64,000 nucleotides of DNA from Pollenia angustigena (taxonomy: Eukaryota > Arthropoda > Insecta > Diptera > Polleniidae): positions 41,850,308 through 41,914,307 of the forward strand of contig OV884056.1 in the NCBI GenBank assembly GCA_930367215.1. Direction: 5' to 3'. Below, piece after piece: positions 34,204-45,244 of this stretch. The position numbers and the translations under genes are program-made. The notes beneath the pieces are model-generated. The model worked only from the letters and a program-made list of their open reading frames with translations, had not been told where the DNA came from and searched no databases. The stretch's first letter is position 1. Each line of letters starts with the position of its first letter.

Positions 34204-34275
34204 GAAGACAGCCCTTTGCGCAAAATAAATCGAAATTGTATGCTTAAAATATGTCAGCGATAACTTTTTCGATTA

Positions 34276-34416
34276 ATGGCCTGTTCGTCGATAGCGAATG
34301 AAGACTTCGTTCGCTTAACTAACATGCAAAACAAAAACAACATTTTATAATTTGTTTTTGTTTTAAATGTAATTTAAGCGAACGAAGACTTCATTCGCTA
34401 TCGACGAACAGGCCAT
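34276..34416. mobile_element. MITE with about 43-bp near-perfect inverted repeats
   Basis: ATGGCCTGTTCGTCGATAGC continues GAATGAAGACTTCGTTCGCTTAA on the left, and the right end is its exact inverse (...GCTATCGACGAACAGGCCAT). The 141-bp element has an A/T-rich centre. Related copies are at 7221-7360, 40761-40881, 55490-55585 and 63830-63960, making this the most frequent MITE family in the window. Confidence 0.92.
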
Positions 34417-35337
34417 AAATTTTTTATTGAAAATAAAATACCTATTTGACAGAAATTCTTAAAATAATGTTTTTATATATTTTTTCTGAAAATTGCCATT
34501 TTTGTTTTCCAATTGGCCAATTAAACAATACTTGACAATTTCACCCAGTTCAATTATAATTAACTATCAGTTATAATTATCGAAAACATATTGTTAACTG
34601 AAAGTTAAAGTAATAGTTAGTTTTAACTGAACTTGGTGAATTGTCCGTTAATCACCGTTGCCACGATTAAAGTTCCCTTTAAAATTTGTTCCCTTTTCCC
34701 TTAAAAGTGTATGGTAGTAGGGTTGAACAGTATTTATAAAACTTCTATGTATTTGAAAATATTGTTTGAAATGCATATGTATATTTTTTGGTTTTCAAAT
34801 ACCTGTCGGTCAGGTGTTAGTTAAGGCCTCAAAATACATTTACTATAAACAAAAAGTCGCGTTGCTCATTGAGTTCTTTTAAAACTATGGACATGAATAT
34901 TTTCATAAAAATTCCTGTATTAGAATTATTCAATATTCAGCATTAGATAAGTGTACTTTTTTATGGAATTTTGTTCAGAATACCCAAATTGGCTTGAGTT
35001 GTAAAAGACTGCCTTCGACACAAGTTTAATGAAACTCTCTTAAGCTTTATTTACACTTTCTACAAGTCTTAAGCTTTTTGCTCACGCAAAATCCAATGGT
35101 TTTTGGTCTGATTGCCAAAAAATTAAGCAGAAAATCTTTTCCATTGCATTTTGCGTCGACTCTATCAGACTTAATATAAAAAGAAAACTCTTTGTAAAAT
35201 ATAAGCAGCTGTTCAAAATAAAAACATTTATATTTTTTAGGTCCGCCTTAATTTTTAACGTGATTTTAACAGATATTAAAAAGAAATAAAACTGAGATGC
35301 TGACAACATGAAATGTATTCGTTCTTTAATATTTAAT

Positions 35338-35369
35338 AATTGAAGCACAGCCGCGAATAACGTTGTAAA
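35338..35369 (-). repeat. family D repeat terminus, inverted copy
   Basis: AATTGAAGCACAGCCGCGAA TAACGTTGT is the reverse complement of the terminus at 28343-28375 and 35699-35729. Confidence 0.75.
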
Positions 35370-35645
35370 CGCCACATTTTGCAAAAACTGTTTTTTTTCT
35401 TATAACCGTTGGCCTTGCTCTCTTACACAGTTTAAACATCAAATCAACCAAAACTATGCACCTTAACGCCTTCAAAATGGCATACAAAGTGTCAGCCAGT
35501 GGAAGAAAATTGCAAGTTACTAACAAAATGATGAAACCGAAATGGTTTTGCAGTGCGGAATAATGTTTTAAAAGCCTATTGCATTAAAGATTTTATTATC
35601 ATTATTTTTAATAAGAGAAAAAGAAATTTTTAAAACAAATAATGC

Positions 35646-35729
35646 TGCCTGTCAAAAAACGTTTTTTTGCTCTCCTGAAAAATTATTTTTTTGTAACTTA
35701 AAACGTTATTCGCGGCTGTGCTTCAATTG
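35646..35729 (+). repeat. family D repeat terminus, copy 2
   Basis: TTTTTTTGCTCTCCTGAAAA followed by ACGTTATTCGCGGCTGTGCT TCAATT, matching 28287-28375. With the inverted copy at 35338 it makes an inverted pair about 330 bp apart. Confidence 0.75.
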
Positions 35730-35750
35730 TTTTTATGATGCTGGCGGCAA

Positions 35751-37109
35751 ATTATTTTACAACTATTTTTGTTTTGCATCAATGTTGGGGAAGTTGGTAT
35801 GAATGTACGTTTTTATATTTTTTTCGTAAAAATAAATATTAGTTATAAATTAAAAATTTAAGAGAAAGCACTTAAAATTTTATATTTATTTTAATAATTT
35901 TGCATTGTTTAATTAGAAAAAATAATACATAGTGAAAATTTGCGGCCAAAATTAAAATTTTCCATCCCAGATTTTCTTCCTACGCTTTTACAAAATACAA
36001 CTCTGATAAAATTAAAAATCTTATCGTTTAAAACAATTTCAAAAAAAGGGTAAGAGATATACGACAGTCAAATTTCTTTACTTTTTTTTAAATTTCATAA
36101 CAAATTGTTTTCACACTATGAAAGATTTTAAATTTATTTGAGTTTCTGACATGTCGAAATACTCGGTATTATAGTGTTAAAGGGCTTTTAATAATACTTT
36201 ACTACAACTTTTGAAACATAAATGCAAATTAAATGAGTAAGGACAACATTTTCTCAGCTATAGAACTGAAATATTTAGAGGAGTCCAATTTATTCAGGAT
36301 AACAATTGTAGACTTCTGCTTACCTTAACGTCAATAAGTACTGGATTAGGTCAGCTTCAGGGCATCTCTTTTAAAGGCGTTAAGTTTGCGTTATGCCAAA
36401 GTCTGGTTCAAATTTAATCTATATACCATCCGTAATAGAATGGTTTACGGATACTAACACTAATCCGGAAAGAAGTTTGTATGGGGAAATGTGAAATTGT
36501 CGAGCGATTCTCACTATTTTAGTAGGGTTTGTCCTTATGAATTAAAACCTTTGTTCAAAATTTCATCGAATTAATTTAAAAATTGCGACCTGTACTTTAC
36601 GCACAAGGCTACATGGACAGACAACCAACCGGTCAGCTGGACGGAGGGACATCCTTAAATCGACTCAGAAAGTATTATTTTATGTCTTACACACATCAGC
36701 ATAATCGCATAATACCACTGCTGGAAATGTCACTAGTGAATCTGTACTGATTCACTATTAACTCAGTCACCAGCACTAGTGACTTATTATACACCAGAAA
36801 ATGTTAATTACTATAGACATTTACCATGAGCAAGTCATTGGAAATCTACTACTGACGTTGGTACTATTGACTGGGTAGTTCTTTTTGTTAACATATGTAG
36901 ACATTGGAACTATCTAGTACATTTTATCACTAGTACATTTTAGTAAATCTAGTCTACACTTTTGGTACGAATACGAATTCATAACTTTTATAGGAATTAT
37001 ACTTCTCAGTTGTTATTGTATCATTTTTATTTCGCATTAAAGGCAAATATAGTGAGTGAGTGGCATAAAAGGTGTAGTGTAGACACTTCGTTAACGATGT
37101 CACTAAAAT
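35751..37109 (+). repeat. large direct duplication, copy 1
   Basis: It is nearly identical to 37180-38527 at a constant offset of about 1.42 kb, from ACAACTATTTTTGTTTTGCA to CGATGTCACTAAAAT. It includes a family A tail fragment (TGCGACCTGTACTTTACGCA; CGACTCAGAAAGTATTATTT) and palindromic words such as GTGAATC...GATTCAC. I see no coding sequence. Confidence 0.9.
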
Positions 37110-37179
37110 AGTCTACTTTTATTTCGCGTTACAAGTGTTGAGGCTGGTTTTTTTTTTTTTTTTGTTGCACAGTGTTATT

Positions 37180-38527
37180 TAACAACTATTTTTGTTTTGC
37201 ATCAATGTTGGGCCGGTTAGTATGAATGTACGTACGTTTTTATATATTTTTCGTAAAATAAATATTAGCTATAAATTAAAAATTTAAGAGTAAGCACTTA
37301 AAATTTTAAATTTATTTTAATAATTTTGCATTGTTTAATTAGAAAAAATAATACATACTGAAAATTTGCGGCCAAAATTTAAATTTTCCATCCCAGATTT
37401 TCTTCCTACGCTTTTACAAAACTACAACTCTGATAAAATTAAAAATCTTATCGTTTAGAACAATTGCAAAAAAAGGGTAAGAGCCATACGACAGTCAAAT
37501 TTCTTTACTTTTTTTTAAATTTCATAACAAATTGTTTTCACACTATGAAAGATTTTAAATTTATTTGAGTTTCTGACATGTCGAAATACTCGGTATTATA
37601 GTGTTAAAGGGATTTTAATAATACTTTACTACAACTTTTGAAACATAAATGCAAATTAAATGAGTAAGGACAACATTTTCTCAGCTATAGAACTGAAATA
37701 TTTAGAGGAGTCCAATTTATTCAGGATAACAATTGTAGACTTCTGCTTACCTTAACGTCAATAAGTACTGGATTAGGTCAGCTTCAGGGCATCTCTTTTA
37801 AAGGCGTTAAGTTTGCGTTATGCCAAAGTCTGGTCCAAATTTAATCTAAATACCATCCGTAATAGGATGGTTTACAGATACTAACACTATTCCGGAAAGA
37901 AGTTTGTATGCGGACATGTGAAATTATAGAGCGATTCTCACCATTTTAGTAGGGTTTGTCCTTATGAATTAAAACCTTTGTTCAAAATTTCATCGAATTA
38001 CCTAAAAAATTGCGACCTGTACTTTACGCACAATGTTACATGGACAGACAACCAGCCGGCCAACTGGACGGAGGGACATCCTTAAATCGACTCAGAAAGT
38101 ATTATTTTATGTCTTACACACATCAACATAATCGCATAATACCCCTGCTGGAAATGTCACCAGTGAATCTGTACTGATTCACTATTGACTCAGTCAACAG
38201 CACTAGTGACTTATTATACCCCAGAAAATGTTAATAACTATAGACATTTACTATGAGTGAGACATTGGAAATCTACTACTGACGTTGGTACTATTGACTG
38301 GGCAGTTCTTTTGGGAACATATGTAGACATTGGAACTATCTAGTACATTTTATCATTTTAGTAAATCTAGTCTACACTTTTGGTACGAATACGAATTCAT
38401 AACTTTTATAGGAATTATACTTCTCAGTTGTTATTGTATCATTTTTATTTCGCATTAAAGGCAAATATAGTGAGTGAGTGGCATAAAAGGTGTAGTGTAG
38501 ACACTTCGTTAACGATGTCACTAAAAT
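37180..38527 (+). repeat. large direct duplication, copy 2
   Basis: The second member of the pair, separated from copy 1 by about 70 bp containing a T run. It differs from copy 1 by scattered substitutions and small indels, for example an extra ATCACTAGTAC word in copy 1 near 36927. The high identity implies a recent duplication. Confidence 0.9.
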
Positions 38528-38914
38528 TGTCGACAAAACTGGTGACCTGGAGACAATTGCACCCAGGTTTCCTTCAGGGACCCTCTCCACTGTTGTGGTA
38601 TGGGTATACAAACTTGTATTTTTCTCTTTTTTCTCAGAGGCAGACAAAACTGTTAACACTGACAGTGTGACCAAAACAAACGACAAAAGTGGAGATTTGG
38701 AGACACTAAAGCCTAGACTTCTACATATAGTACATATACTTATGAATTTATCAACTTTATATGATAGTATAACATCCGAACATTTATTAGCAATAACACA
38801 ATTTTTGAGAGTTCTGGTTACGGCTGGAAATATGTTATTAAAAATTTTATTATTGAAAAGAAAAGTGATTAACTCACTCATAGAATCTCATAGAAATTAT
38901 AAAACTTCTTGGGT

Positions 38915-39431
38915 ATTTATACCCACACCACAATAGTGGAGAGGGTATAATGCATTTGTGCTGATGTGTGTAGCACCTTAACATATTGTTCCTAGACCCA
39001 CCTTAAAGTATACCGATCCACTGAGAATCACTTTCTGAGTCCGTCCGGCTGGCTGGCTGGCTGGCTGTCCATGTAATCTTGTGCCGAAAGTACAGGTCGC
39101 AATTTTGGAGATAATTGGATAAACTTTCGGACATAGGTTCATATTGGCACAAGGACCAAGCCTATTGAAAATGGGCTGAATCGTAGGACCACGAGGGAAG
39201 ATAGGGGAAATTTCTGCCTCTCAGAAACTATCAAACCGATTTTAATGAAATTTAAAACATAGATAGAACCATATCTATATGGACACATAAGCTGTACAGT
39301 TTTTCAAAAATAGGACAACAAGGGGGTTTATACACAAAGATAAATCCATATTTATATGGACGCATAAGCATGATGTGTTTTTAAATACTGTGGTGTAGGG
39401 TATCATATGGTCGGGCTTGACCGACTATCAT
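38915..39431 (-). repeat. repeat family A, reverse copy
   Basis: The reverse complement of the family A copy at 26631-27356: it opens with ATACCCACACCACAATAGTG and GAGAGGGTATA, carries GGCTGGCTGGCTGGCTGGCT, and ends with CTGTGGTGTAGGGTATCATA and GACCGACTAT. It has fewer internal modules. Confidence 0.85.
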
Positions 39432-39599
39432 ATATATTATTTCTAAAGCACTTTTTTTTGTCGGTTGCAAATAACTCCCATACCACCGCATCAAATGTAA
39501 TGAGTGATATCTCATTTTAAAGCTTATTTCTAACACTAATGACGAAAAATAATTAGATATTGAAAAATTAATATTTTCATTGATACAGGATTCGTACGG

Positions 39600-39658
39600 G
39601 CAAAAAGTTAACGAAAATTACAACTACCGGTGCGAAATATACGCACGGGTCATCTAGT
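39600..39658 (+). mobile_element. Helitron-like 3' terminus
   Basis: A stem-loop CCGGTGCG-AAATATA-CGCACGGG (39627-39649, 7 of 8 pairs) is followed by TCAT and then CTAGT (39654-39658). A short hairpin just before a CTRRT end is the signature of Helitron 3' termini. I could not find a matching 5' TC end, so the element may begin anywhere after 39435. Confidence 0.6.
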
Positions 39659-39675
39659 ACTTTCTTAATTGTTAT

Positions 39676-40465
39676 ACCCTCCACCACAATTAGTTGTGAA
39701 GAGGGTATATTAAGTTTGTCATTCCGTGTGAAACTTTTTTATTATTCATCTCAGACCCCATAAAGTATATATATTCTGGGTCCTTGAGTAATTCTAAGTC
39801 GATTTAGCCATGTCCGTCTGTCTGTCCGTCTGTTGAAAACACGCTCACTTTCGAACAACTCAAAAGAAATGAACAAACTTGGTGCCAAATTGCTTGTAGT
39901 TATCCTAAGCAGTTTGGGATTGAAATCCAGCAAAATCGGTTCAGTAGGACTAGAGCTATGAATCAAAATGTGGAACCACCACCTAAAAAAATTGATAATT
40001 TTGTTACAAAAAATAACATAAATGCTGGAACAAGGCATGGAATGAGATAAGATTTTGCAAAAATTTGTTTTATTTGACTGGAATTCACGCTGTCAAATTT
40101 CGTGAATATCCGTCTTACCCTAAGGCCCATATAAACACTACTCCCTGAAAACAGCTTAGTACGCCTAAAACCGTAAAAAAATAACGCTAGCATAACAAAA
40201 TTTGGTACGTTACAGTTTTTTAGGACTAGAAATAACACTGTGAAATTTCGTGACGATCGGTTTATAATTTACCCTAGGCCCCATATAAACCCTACTACCG
40301 GAAAACAGTTTAGTCGCCTAAAACCATAATTAATAACAAATTGTCACAGTTTAAAATAATAATAACATCATACAGATATTACTCCTTAAACATTCGAACT
40401 GTCGGTGGAGGGTATCAAAGATTCGGCATAGCCGAATATAGCACTCTAACTTGTTTTTTTTTAAC
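39676..40465. repeat. repeat family B, most complete copy
   Basis: It opens with the hairpin-like ATACCCTCCACCACAATTAG TTGTGAAGAGGGTAT, then GACCCCATAAAGTATATATA, CCATGTCCGTCTGTCTGTCC, AACCACCACCTAAAAAAATT and ACGCCTAAAACCGTAAAAAA. It ends CGGTGGAGGGTATCAAAG ... GGCATAGCCGAATATAGCAC ... ACTTGTT. Repeats of this form are, to my knowledge, abundant in higher flies. No protein coding is seen. Confidence 0.8.
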
Positions 40466-40639
40466 TTGTACCAAAAAGGGATGAATTGTACCAGTGTGCC
40501 AATGAAGTTTCAGCTGTACCAAATTTGGTACAATTGTACTACAAATCCCATCAGTGATGCGTATGATGGCGAAGTCGCACTCATATTTATTGCTTTCTTG
40601 AGTGTGACTTCATCAGAGTAGTTAAGTTTAATTCTGCGA

Positions 40640-41362
40640 CAGTGATAGAAAATTCAGTACTATGGTACTATTTTCAGTACTTTTTCCTTTCAAAAATACC
40701 ACGGTACCCCCACCTCCGTTATAGTACTCTTTTTTGTCACGCTTCTTGGTTTAGAAATTTATGTCCTGCTCGTCGATATTTAACTTACATGTAAAGCAAA
40801 AACAATATCTTTTAATTTGTTTTTGTTTTAAATGCAATTTAAGCGAACGAAGTCTTCATTCGCTATCGCCGAACAGGACATTAGCGTTGATATTTTTTTA
40901 ATATTGACAGCCAGGGCTGTGGAGTCGTCAACGAAAAGTACTAACTCTGACTTCAACCGCTGAAATTCCAACTCCGACTCCTAATCTAACCTTAATGCTA
41001 AATCTATATGAAACGGGTCCTTATTTGACTTTCAATTCTTTTTTTTTTAATGCGCTACCTTTGAAATGGTTAAATAAAGCCAGAAAATGATTCAGTAAAA
41101 ATTTCGAATCAATATTTTAAACATTGATTCGAAAATTTTGCAATTTTTTTGTTTGGCGGAATATCGGAGTTTTTTCTAATTCTTGGACTATAAAAGAATA
41201 TATAGCAAAAAGTTGAAATTTCGCCAGCTCGATTCATAAATGGCTGAGATTTATTTTTAAGTTTATTTTCCAAAAAAAAAAATATGTTTGAAAAAAATTA
41301 TTACCAAAATATTGAAAAAGTACTATTTTGCTACCATCTAAATTTTTCAATTTCCATCACTG
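40640..41362. mobile_element. non-autonomous hAT element with perfect 8-bp target duplication
   Basis: It begins CAGTGATAGAAAATT and ends AATTTCCATCACTG, flanked by the direct repeat TTCTGCGA on both sides (40632-40639 and 41363-41370). Subterminal GTACTAT/ATAGTAC words occur near both ends. It carries a nested MITE (40761-40881) and a fragment beginning CAGGGCTGTGGAGTCG (about 40918), itself a hAT-like terminus. No transposase. Confidence 0.9.
40761..40881. mobile_element. nested MITE of the GCCTGTTCGTCGAT family
   Basis: ATGTCCTGCTCGTCGATATT on the left and CGCTATCGCCGAACAGGACA T on the right, with the same A/T-rich core (AAAACAATATC...TTTGTTTTTG) as 34276-34416. Part of the left arm is deleted. 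Confidence 0.85.
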
Positions 41363-41679
41363 TTCTGCGATGTGTCTACGCACTTATACATACTTACAAT
41401 TTCATGAGTCAGTATGAGTAGCGAAAAAACGATTCATTGCTGATCCTGGTCCGTAACCCTTACCGGATATGGACAGATGACGTGGTTATACCGCCATTGG
41501 TCGTCTATAAGTTATCTAAAATATGTAGTTTGATCACCGATTTTCGAAACAAATTTTTATGATTTGGAAGCGTTGTTTTATTCATGATGATTTACCAGAG
41601 TGTACTACAGTCTTCCACGGATAATTACCTCGCCAAAAATACCAATATTTTTAGGTAGGTATGCGGGGTTAGAATACGT

Positions 41680-41840
41680 TTAATGAAAGAAAAAACGGGA
41701 ATTTAAAACTCAAGGTAAATAAGCATGAAAGGCATTTTAGCGTGGGCAAATTATACCTTTAATGAAAGAAAAAACGGGAATTTAAAACTCAAGGTAAATA
41801 AGCATGAAAGGCATTTTAGCGTGGGCTAATTAAGCAGGTT
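41680..41840. repeat. 79-bp tandem duplication (two units)
   Basis: TTTAATGAAAGAAAAAACGG through GGCATTTTAGCGTGGGC is present twice in a row, with unit starts at about 41680 and 41759. The copies are practically identical, so the duplication is recent. Confidence 0.92.
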
Positions 41841-43333
41841 ATACTGTAATTATAAAACCCTTTCGTAAGTTCTATCGGGTTGAAGAAAACACTTTTTTTG
41901 TATAAACTTAACTAAACCAAAAACTCAACAGATTAGATTTTTTTGTTTTAATTTATTAGTTTTTTATTAAAAATATTCGATTGTATTGTAATCTTAAAAA
42001 CTATGGAAGAATAAAATATCATTAGGAATTAACAATTAATTATTATATTTAAAAAAAAATGTAATTTTGCAATAAAAAAAAATATAATAAAAACAATAAA
42101 CTTATTAAAATTATGAGATTTTTTTGTTTTTGTAAAGAAAATATATATTTTTTTTTTGTCATCTATAAATATGTATATAAAAATTTTTAATAATTAAATA
42201 AAATATTTAAAATAATTTACAAAATATGAAATAAACACTATTAAATAAAAAAAAAAAAATTCATATGAAAAAATTTTTTTTATAAACAATATAGAAAATA
42301 GATATTAATTAAAAATCTCGGAAATATTTTAAAATTTTTTAAACTAGACATTAAAAATTTATTTAAAAGTTTTGGACTTATAATTTGGAATTTGTTCAGG
42401 AATTATTTAATGAAATACATATTTTTTTTATATATTTACAATTATTTTTTTAAATTTAGTTTATTTTTTTAGGCAATCCTTAGAGGAAGTTTTTTTTAGC
42501 TTTTGCTTATAGTTGTTTTTTTATAATTTTTAAAGTATACAAACATGTTTTTATTTTTGTGTAAAATTATAAATTTAGATATAAAAAAAAACTTAATTAA
42601 AAAAAAATTAGCATAAATATTTATAAAATATAAAATTTAAAGATTCTTTGGAAATTTTCTAGAAATTCACTTAGATTTTATTCTTTTTCTAGATTTATTT
42701 TTTATAATCTTTGGTTTTCCTATTTAGTTGTATGATTGTGGGATGATTTATTTTTTGGTTTCCAAGAAACTCAGACTTCCTAAAAGAAAACTGTCAAAGT
42801 GTGAACCCAGACTAACTTAATAATAATGATTATTAAATATTGCTTGTTTTTAGATTTTGGTCCTTCGAACTGAAGGGAAACTTTAGGGATTTAACTAGCA
42901 TTAATTTGATTTGATTTTAATATTACGAAATCTATTATTGAAAAAAAATTTCAACAAATTCACTCACATTATTTAGTGGAATTATTAGAACAATATCTTT
43001 AATTTCTCTTTTAATTTTTCTATTTTTATAAAACTACAAAACATTTTTCTTAGACAAGTGCCAAAAAAATTGTTAAATATTTACAGTCTTCTTAAATATT
43101 AACATCCCATATTAAAATAGTCCTTCAAATCGTATAATATTTTCTAAAAAATACCTTTTTCGCACTATTTTCTTTTAACAGCAAATCTTTGAAAAGAAAA
43201 ATTCATCAAAATAATCACTTCAATTCTACAAAAAAAGTTTTTTTACTTATTCGAAATAGCTTTTACTTATTTATGGTCCCTCGAAACGATAAATGAAATT
43301 TGCTTTAAAATTCGAAAAAAAAATCCCTTAACT
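41841..43333 (-). other. probable 3' UTR and downstream region of the GATA-factor gene
   Basis: This is extremely A/T-rich, has no transposon signatures (unlike everything to its left) and lies directly after the stop codon of the terminal exon. Several minus-strand AATAAA or ATTAAA words are present, so the exact poly-A site cannot be chosen by eye. One AATAAA overlaps the stop codon itself (43333-43338) and is unlikely to be used. The UTR assignment is inference from position and composition. Confidence 0.5.
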
Positions 43334-44418
43334 TTATTCCATTTTCACTACAGTTTCTCTATTACCGAATTTTCGGCCAAAATCATGTAAAAACTGTTGC
43401 TGTTGCTGACGATGTAATAAAAATTGATGATATTCATAGTCATCGTCCATGGAAGGAACACGACTCATGTTATTTAAATGATTTTGCAAAATCTGTTGAT
43501 GTTGTTGCTGCAACTGATGCTGTTGTTGTTCATCAGCCAAATGATGATGGAGATGTTCCATTTTAATAACACTTTCCGCATCATTTGGAGCCGGTATCAA
43601 TTCACCATAACTTTCAAAGGATGGTGAGGTGGGTGGTGAATTGGTGGATGGATCGTTGTGGTAAGTATTTAATGGACTATGATTGTCAGATCCCATATGT
43701 AGGGTTGGTTGGTGACCATGTGTTTGATTGCTGGCTGTTAAGAGGTGTTGCTGTTGTTGGTGATGGTGTAGATGTTGTTGCAGATATTGTTGTTGAGTCT
43801 GAGAATTGTTGTTGGGAGTGGCACATTTGTTGGCTGTTGGTGATGTGGTGGTGGTTGTGGTGGTGGTGATGCTGTTGTTGCTGGGTGAATGAGGATTCAT
43901 GAGCGTATTCGTCTGGGTGGTATGTTGTTGCTGTTGGGTCGTTGTGGTATTCATTAATTGCTGTTCCGTTTGCTGCTGCTGTTGTTGTTGCTGTTGTATG
44001 TATTTTTGCATAAATTTTAAATTTTCATTATCGTTGTGATTAAATGTTGTTGTATTGTTGTTATTATTATTATTATTATTGATGTTGATATTGTTAGTAT
44101 TATTTAAATGATTGCTAGTGGGTGATGATGAGGCCGAAGATGCATGATGTTGAAACATAACTGGTGACATTTGTTGCTGATGTGTATGTTGCAGTTGTTG
44201 TTGCTGTTGTTGATATTGTTGTGGAGACATATTACCTAGATTATGTTGCTGCTGCTGCTGCTGCTGCAATAACGGTGATGATGGTGACATATTCATGCTG
44301 TGATTATTATTATTGTTATGACATGGCGATGATAAACTATTTGTGGGTGATGTAGCCGCCGATTGTGTTAGTGATGATGCTGATGTATTTAATAAGTGAT
44401 GTGTTAAAGGTTTAATAT
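43334..44418 (-). CDS. srp: GATA factor (serpent-like), terminal coding exon
   Basis: This exon encodes about 361 residues rich in Gln, His, Asn, Ser and Thr after the DNA-binding region. Such tails are common in fly transcription factors and are probably trans-activating or disordered. The acceptor AG lies at 44419-44420; the first codon is completed by the G left over from the exon ending at 44578 (giving Asp), and the frame then reads IKPLTHHLLNTSASSLTQS. Poly-Gln tracts are encoded by mixed CAA and CAG codons. A less repetitive C-terminus ends FGRKFGNRETVVKME and a TAA stop at 43334-43336. I start the exon at the splice site rather than at an internal Met (44296), because the frame is open and in phase up to the acceptor. 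Confidence 0.88.
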
Positions 44419-44577
44419 CTATTTAATAAATTTGTTTTACCCCAATAAACGACAATTACATTGATTATCAATATGAAAAGAAACAAAAAAAAAAAAACAA
44501 AAACAAATTACAAATTACAAAAAATAATTATTTAGCATGCTGAGGCATAATGAATATTTTTCGTCTTTCGAACTTAC

Positions 44578-44749
44578 CATTATCGCCGTTGCATAGGCTC
44601 ATATTATTTGCACTTTCCGTGCTAGTATTGAGAGTATTATTGGACGAATTGATCGATTGTTCTGAAGCCGAAGCAGCGGCAGCATTTGCAGCAGCCTGCT
44701 TTTTCGAAACTTTTTCAGCTTTGCAACCTTTTGGTTTACGTTTGCGAGT
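44578..44749 (-). CDS. srp: GATA factor (serpent-like), basic-tail exon
   Basis: A 172-nt exon that begins directly after CAG with TRKRKPKGCKAEKVSKKQAA. This completes the basic region after the C-terminal GATA finger (the usual TRKRKPK sequence), which helps DNA binding and nuclear import. An Ala-rich stretch and Ser/Asn-rich sequence follow, ending SLCNGDN plus one base. The donor is ATG|GTAAGT. Start phase 0 matches the preceding exon ending in ...TIQ; end phase 1 matches the terminal exon. The intron before it is only 60 bp. Confidence 0.9.
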
Positions 44750-44809
44750 CTGAAATTTATACAATATTTAAAATCCATATTTCTAAAGTAACACATTAAT
44801 AAAACTTAC

Positions 44810-44974
44810 TTGAATTGTATCCTTTTTCATAGTCAAAGGACGTTTGACACTATGTAACTTGTAATAAAGACCGCAGGCATTACACACCGGCTCGCCGTTG
44901 GGATTACGGCGCCATAAAGAAGTCTGGGTTGTCAGGCAATTGGAGCAAGTCAATCCAGCCCTTCTGGAAGCACT
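44810..44974 (-). CDS. srp: GATA factor (serpent-like), C-terminal zinc-finger exon
   Basis: A 165-nt exon (55 codons, phase 0 at both ends) encoding the C-terminal GATA zinc finger, the main DNA-binding unit for WGATAR sites. Cysteine spacing is C-x2-C-x17-C-x2-[22 protein letters not shown], then [20 protein letters not shown]. The residues SNCxTTxTSLWRR and [11 protein letters not shown] agree with serpent/BmGATA-beta types as I remember them, rather than with pannier (which has RPLAMRKDGIQ). The acceptor AG is at 44975-44976 and the donor CAA|GTAAGT. It is constant in both predicted isoforms. Confidence 0.92.
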
Positions 44975-45110
44975 CTATATTGTTTATAAAAAAAAATCGA
45001 TTATTCAGTGTTAAAAATTAAACATAATTCTTATATTTAATTAAAAAACAAAATTTTTGAATTTAATTTTTTATACACAGAGAAGAAATGTATAGAAAAA
45101 AAACACCTAC

Positions 45111-45244
45111 CAGGCGCCGCGAAGTAGCACGACTAACAACATGTTCCTCTTTTATGTTGCCAGTTCTGTTGTTGTTGTTGCTGTTCCGATTTGTAACACT
45201 ATACGGAAAGGTCTTATAGAAATCCCCGCCTGATTCAGCGGCCA
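45111..45244 (-). CDS. srp: GATA factor (serpent-like), alternative exon 4B without a finger
   Basis: A 134-nt exon preceded by TATATTACAG and followed by CTG|GTAGGT. Read in the phase set by the upstream exon it encodes (M)AAESGGDFYKTFPYSVTN, an Asn-rich stretch, KEEHVVSRATSRRL, and joins the C-finger exon as ...RRL|SASRRAG. It has no cysteines and no zinc finger. Its entry and exit phases are identical to exon 4A, so it can replace 4A to give a one-finger protein, as in Drosophila SrpC. That correspondence is inferred from structure and from what is known of srp. Confidence 0.85.

Noticed and set aside
38372..38936. Open frames of 169 (minus) and 113 (plus) codons
   Set aside because: They span the end of the tandem duplication and the start of a reverse family A repeat; translations are low complexity and match no family I know.
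43585..44355. Plus-strand open frames opposite the poly-Gln exon (94 and 63 codons)
   Set aside because: They are the antisense of CAG/CAA repeats (Val/Trp/Ala runs) and have no independent support; the minus-strand exon explains the region.
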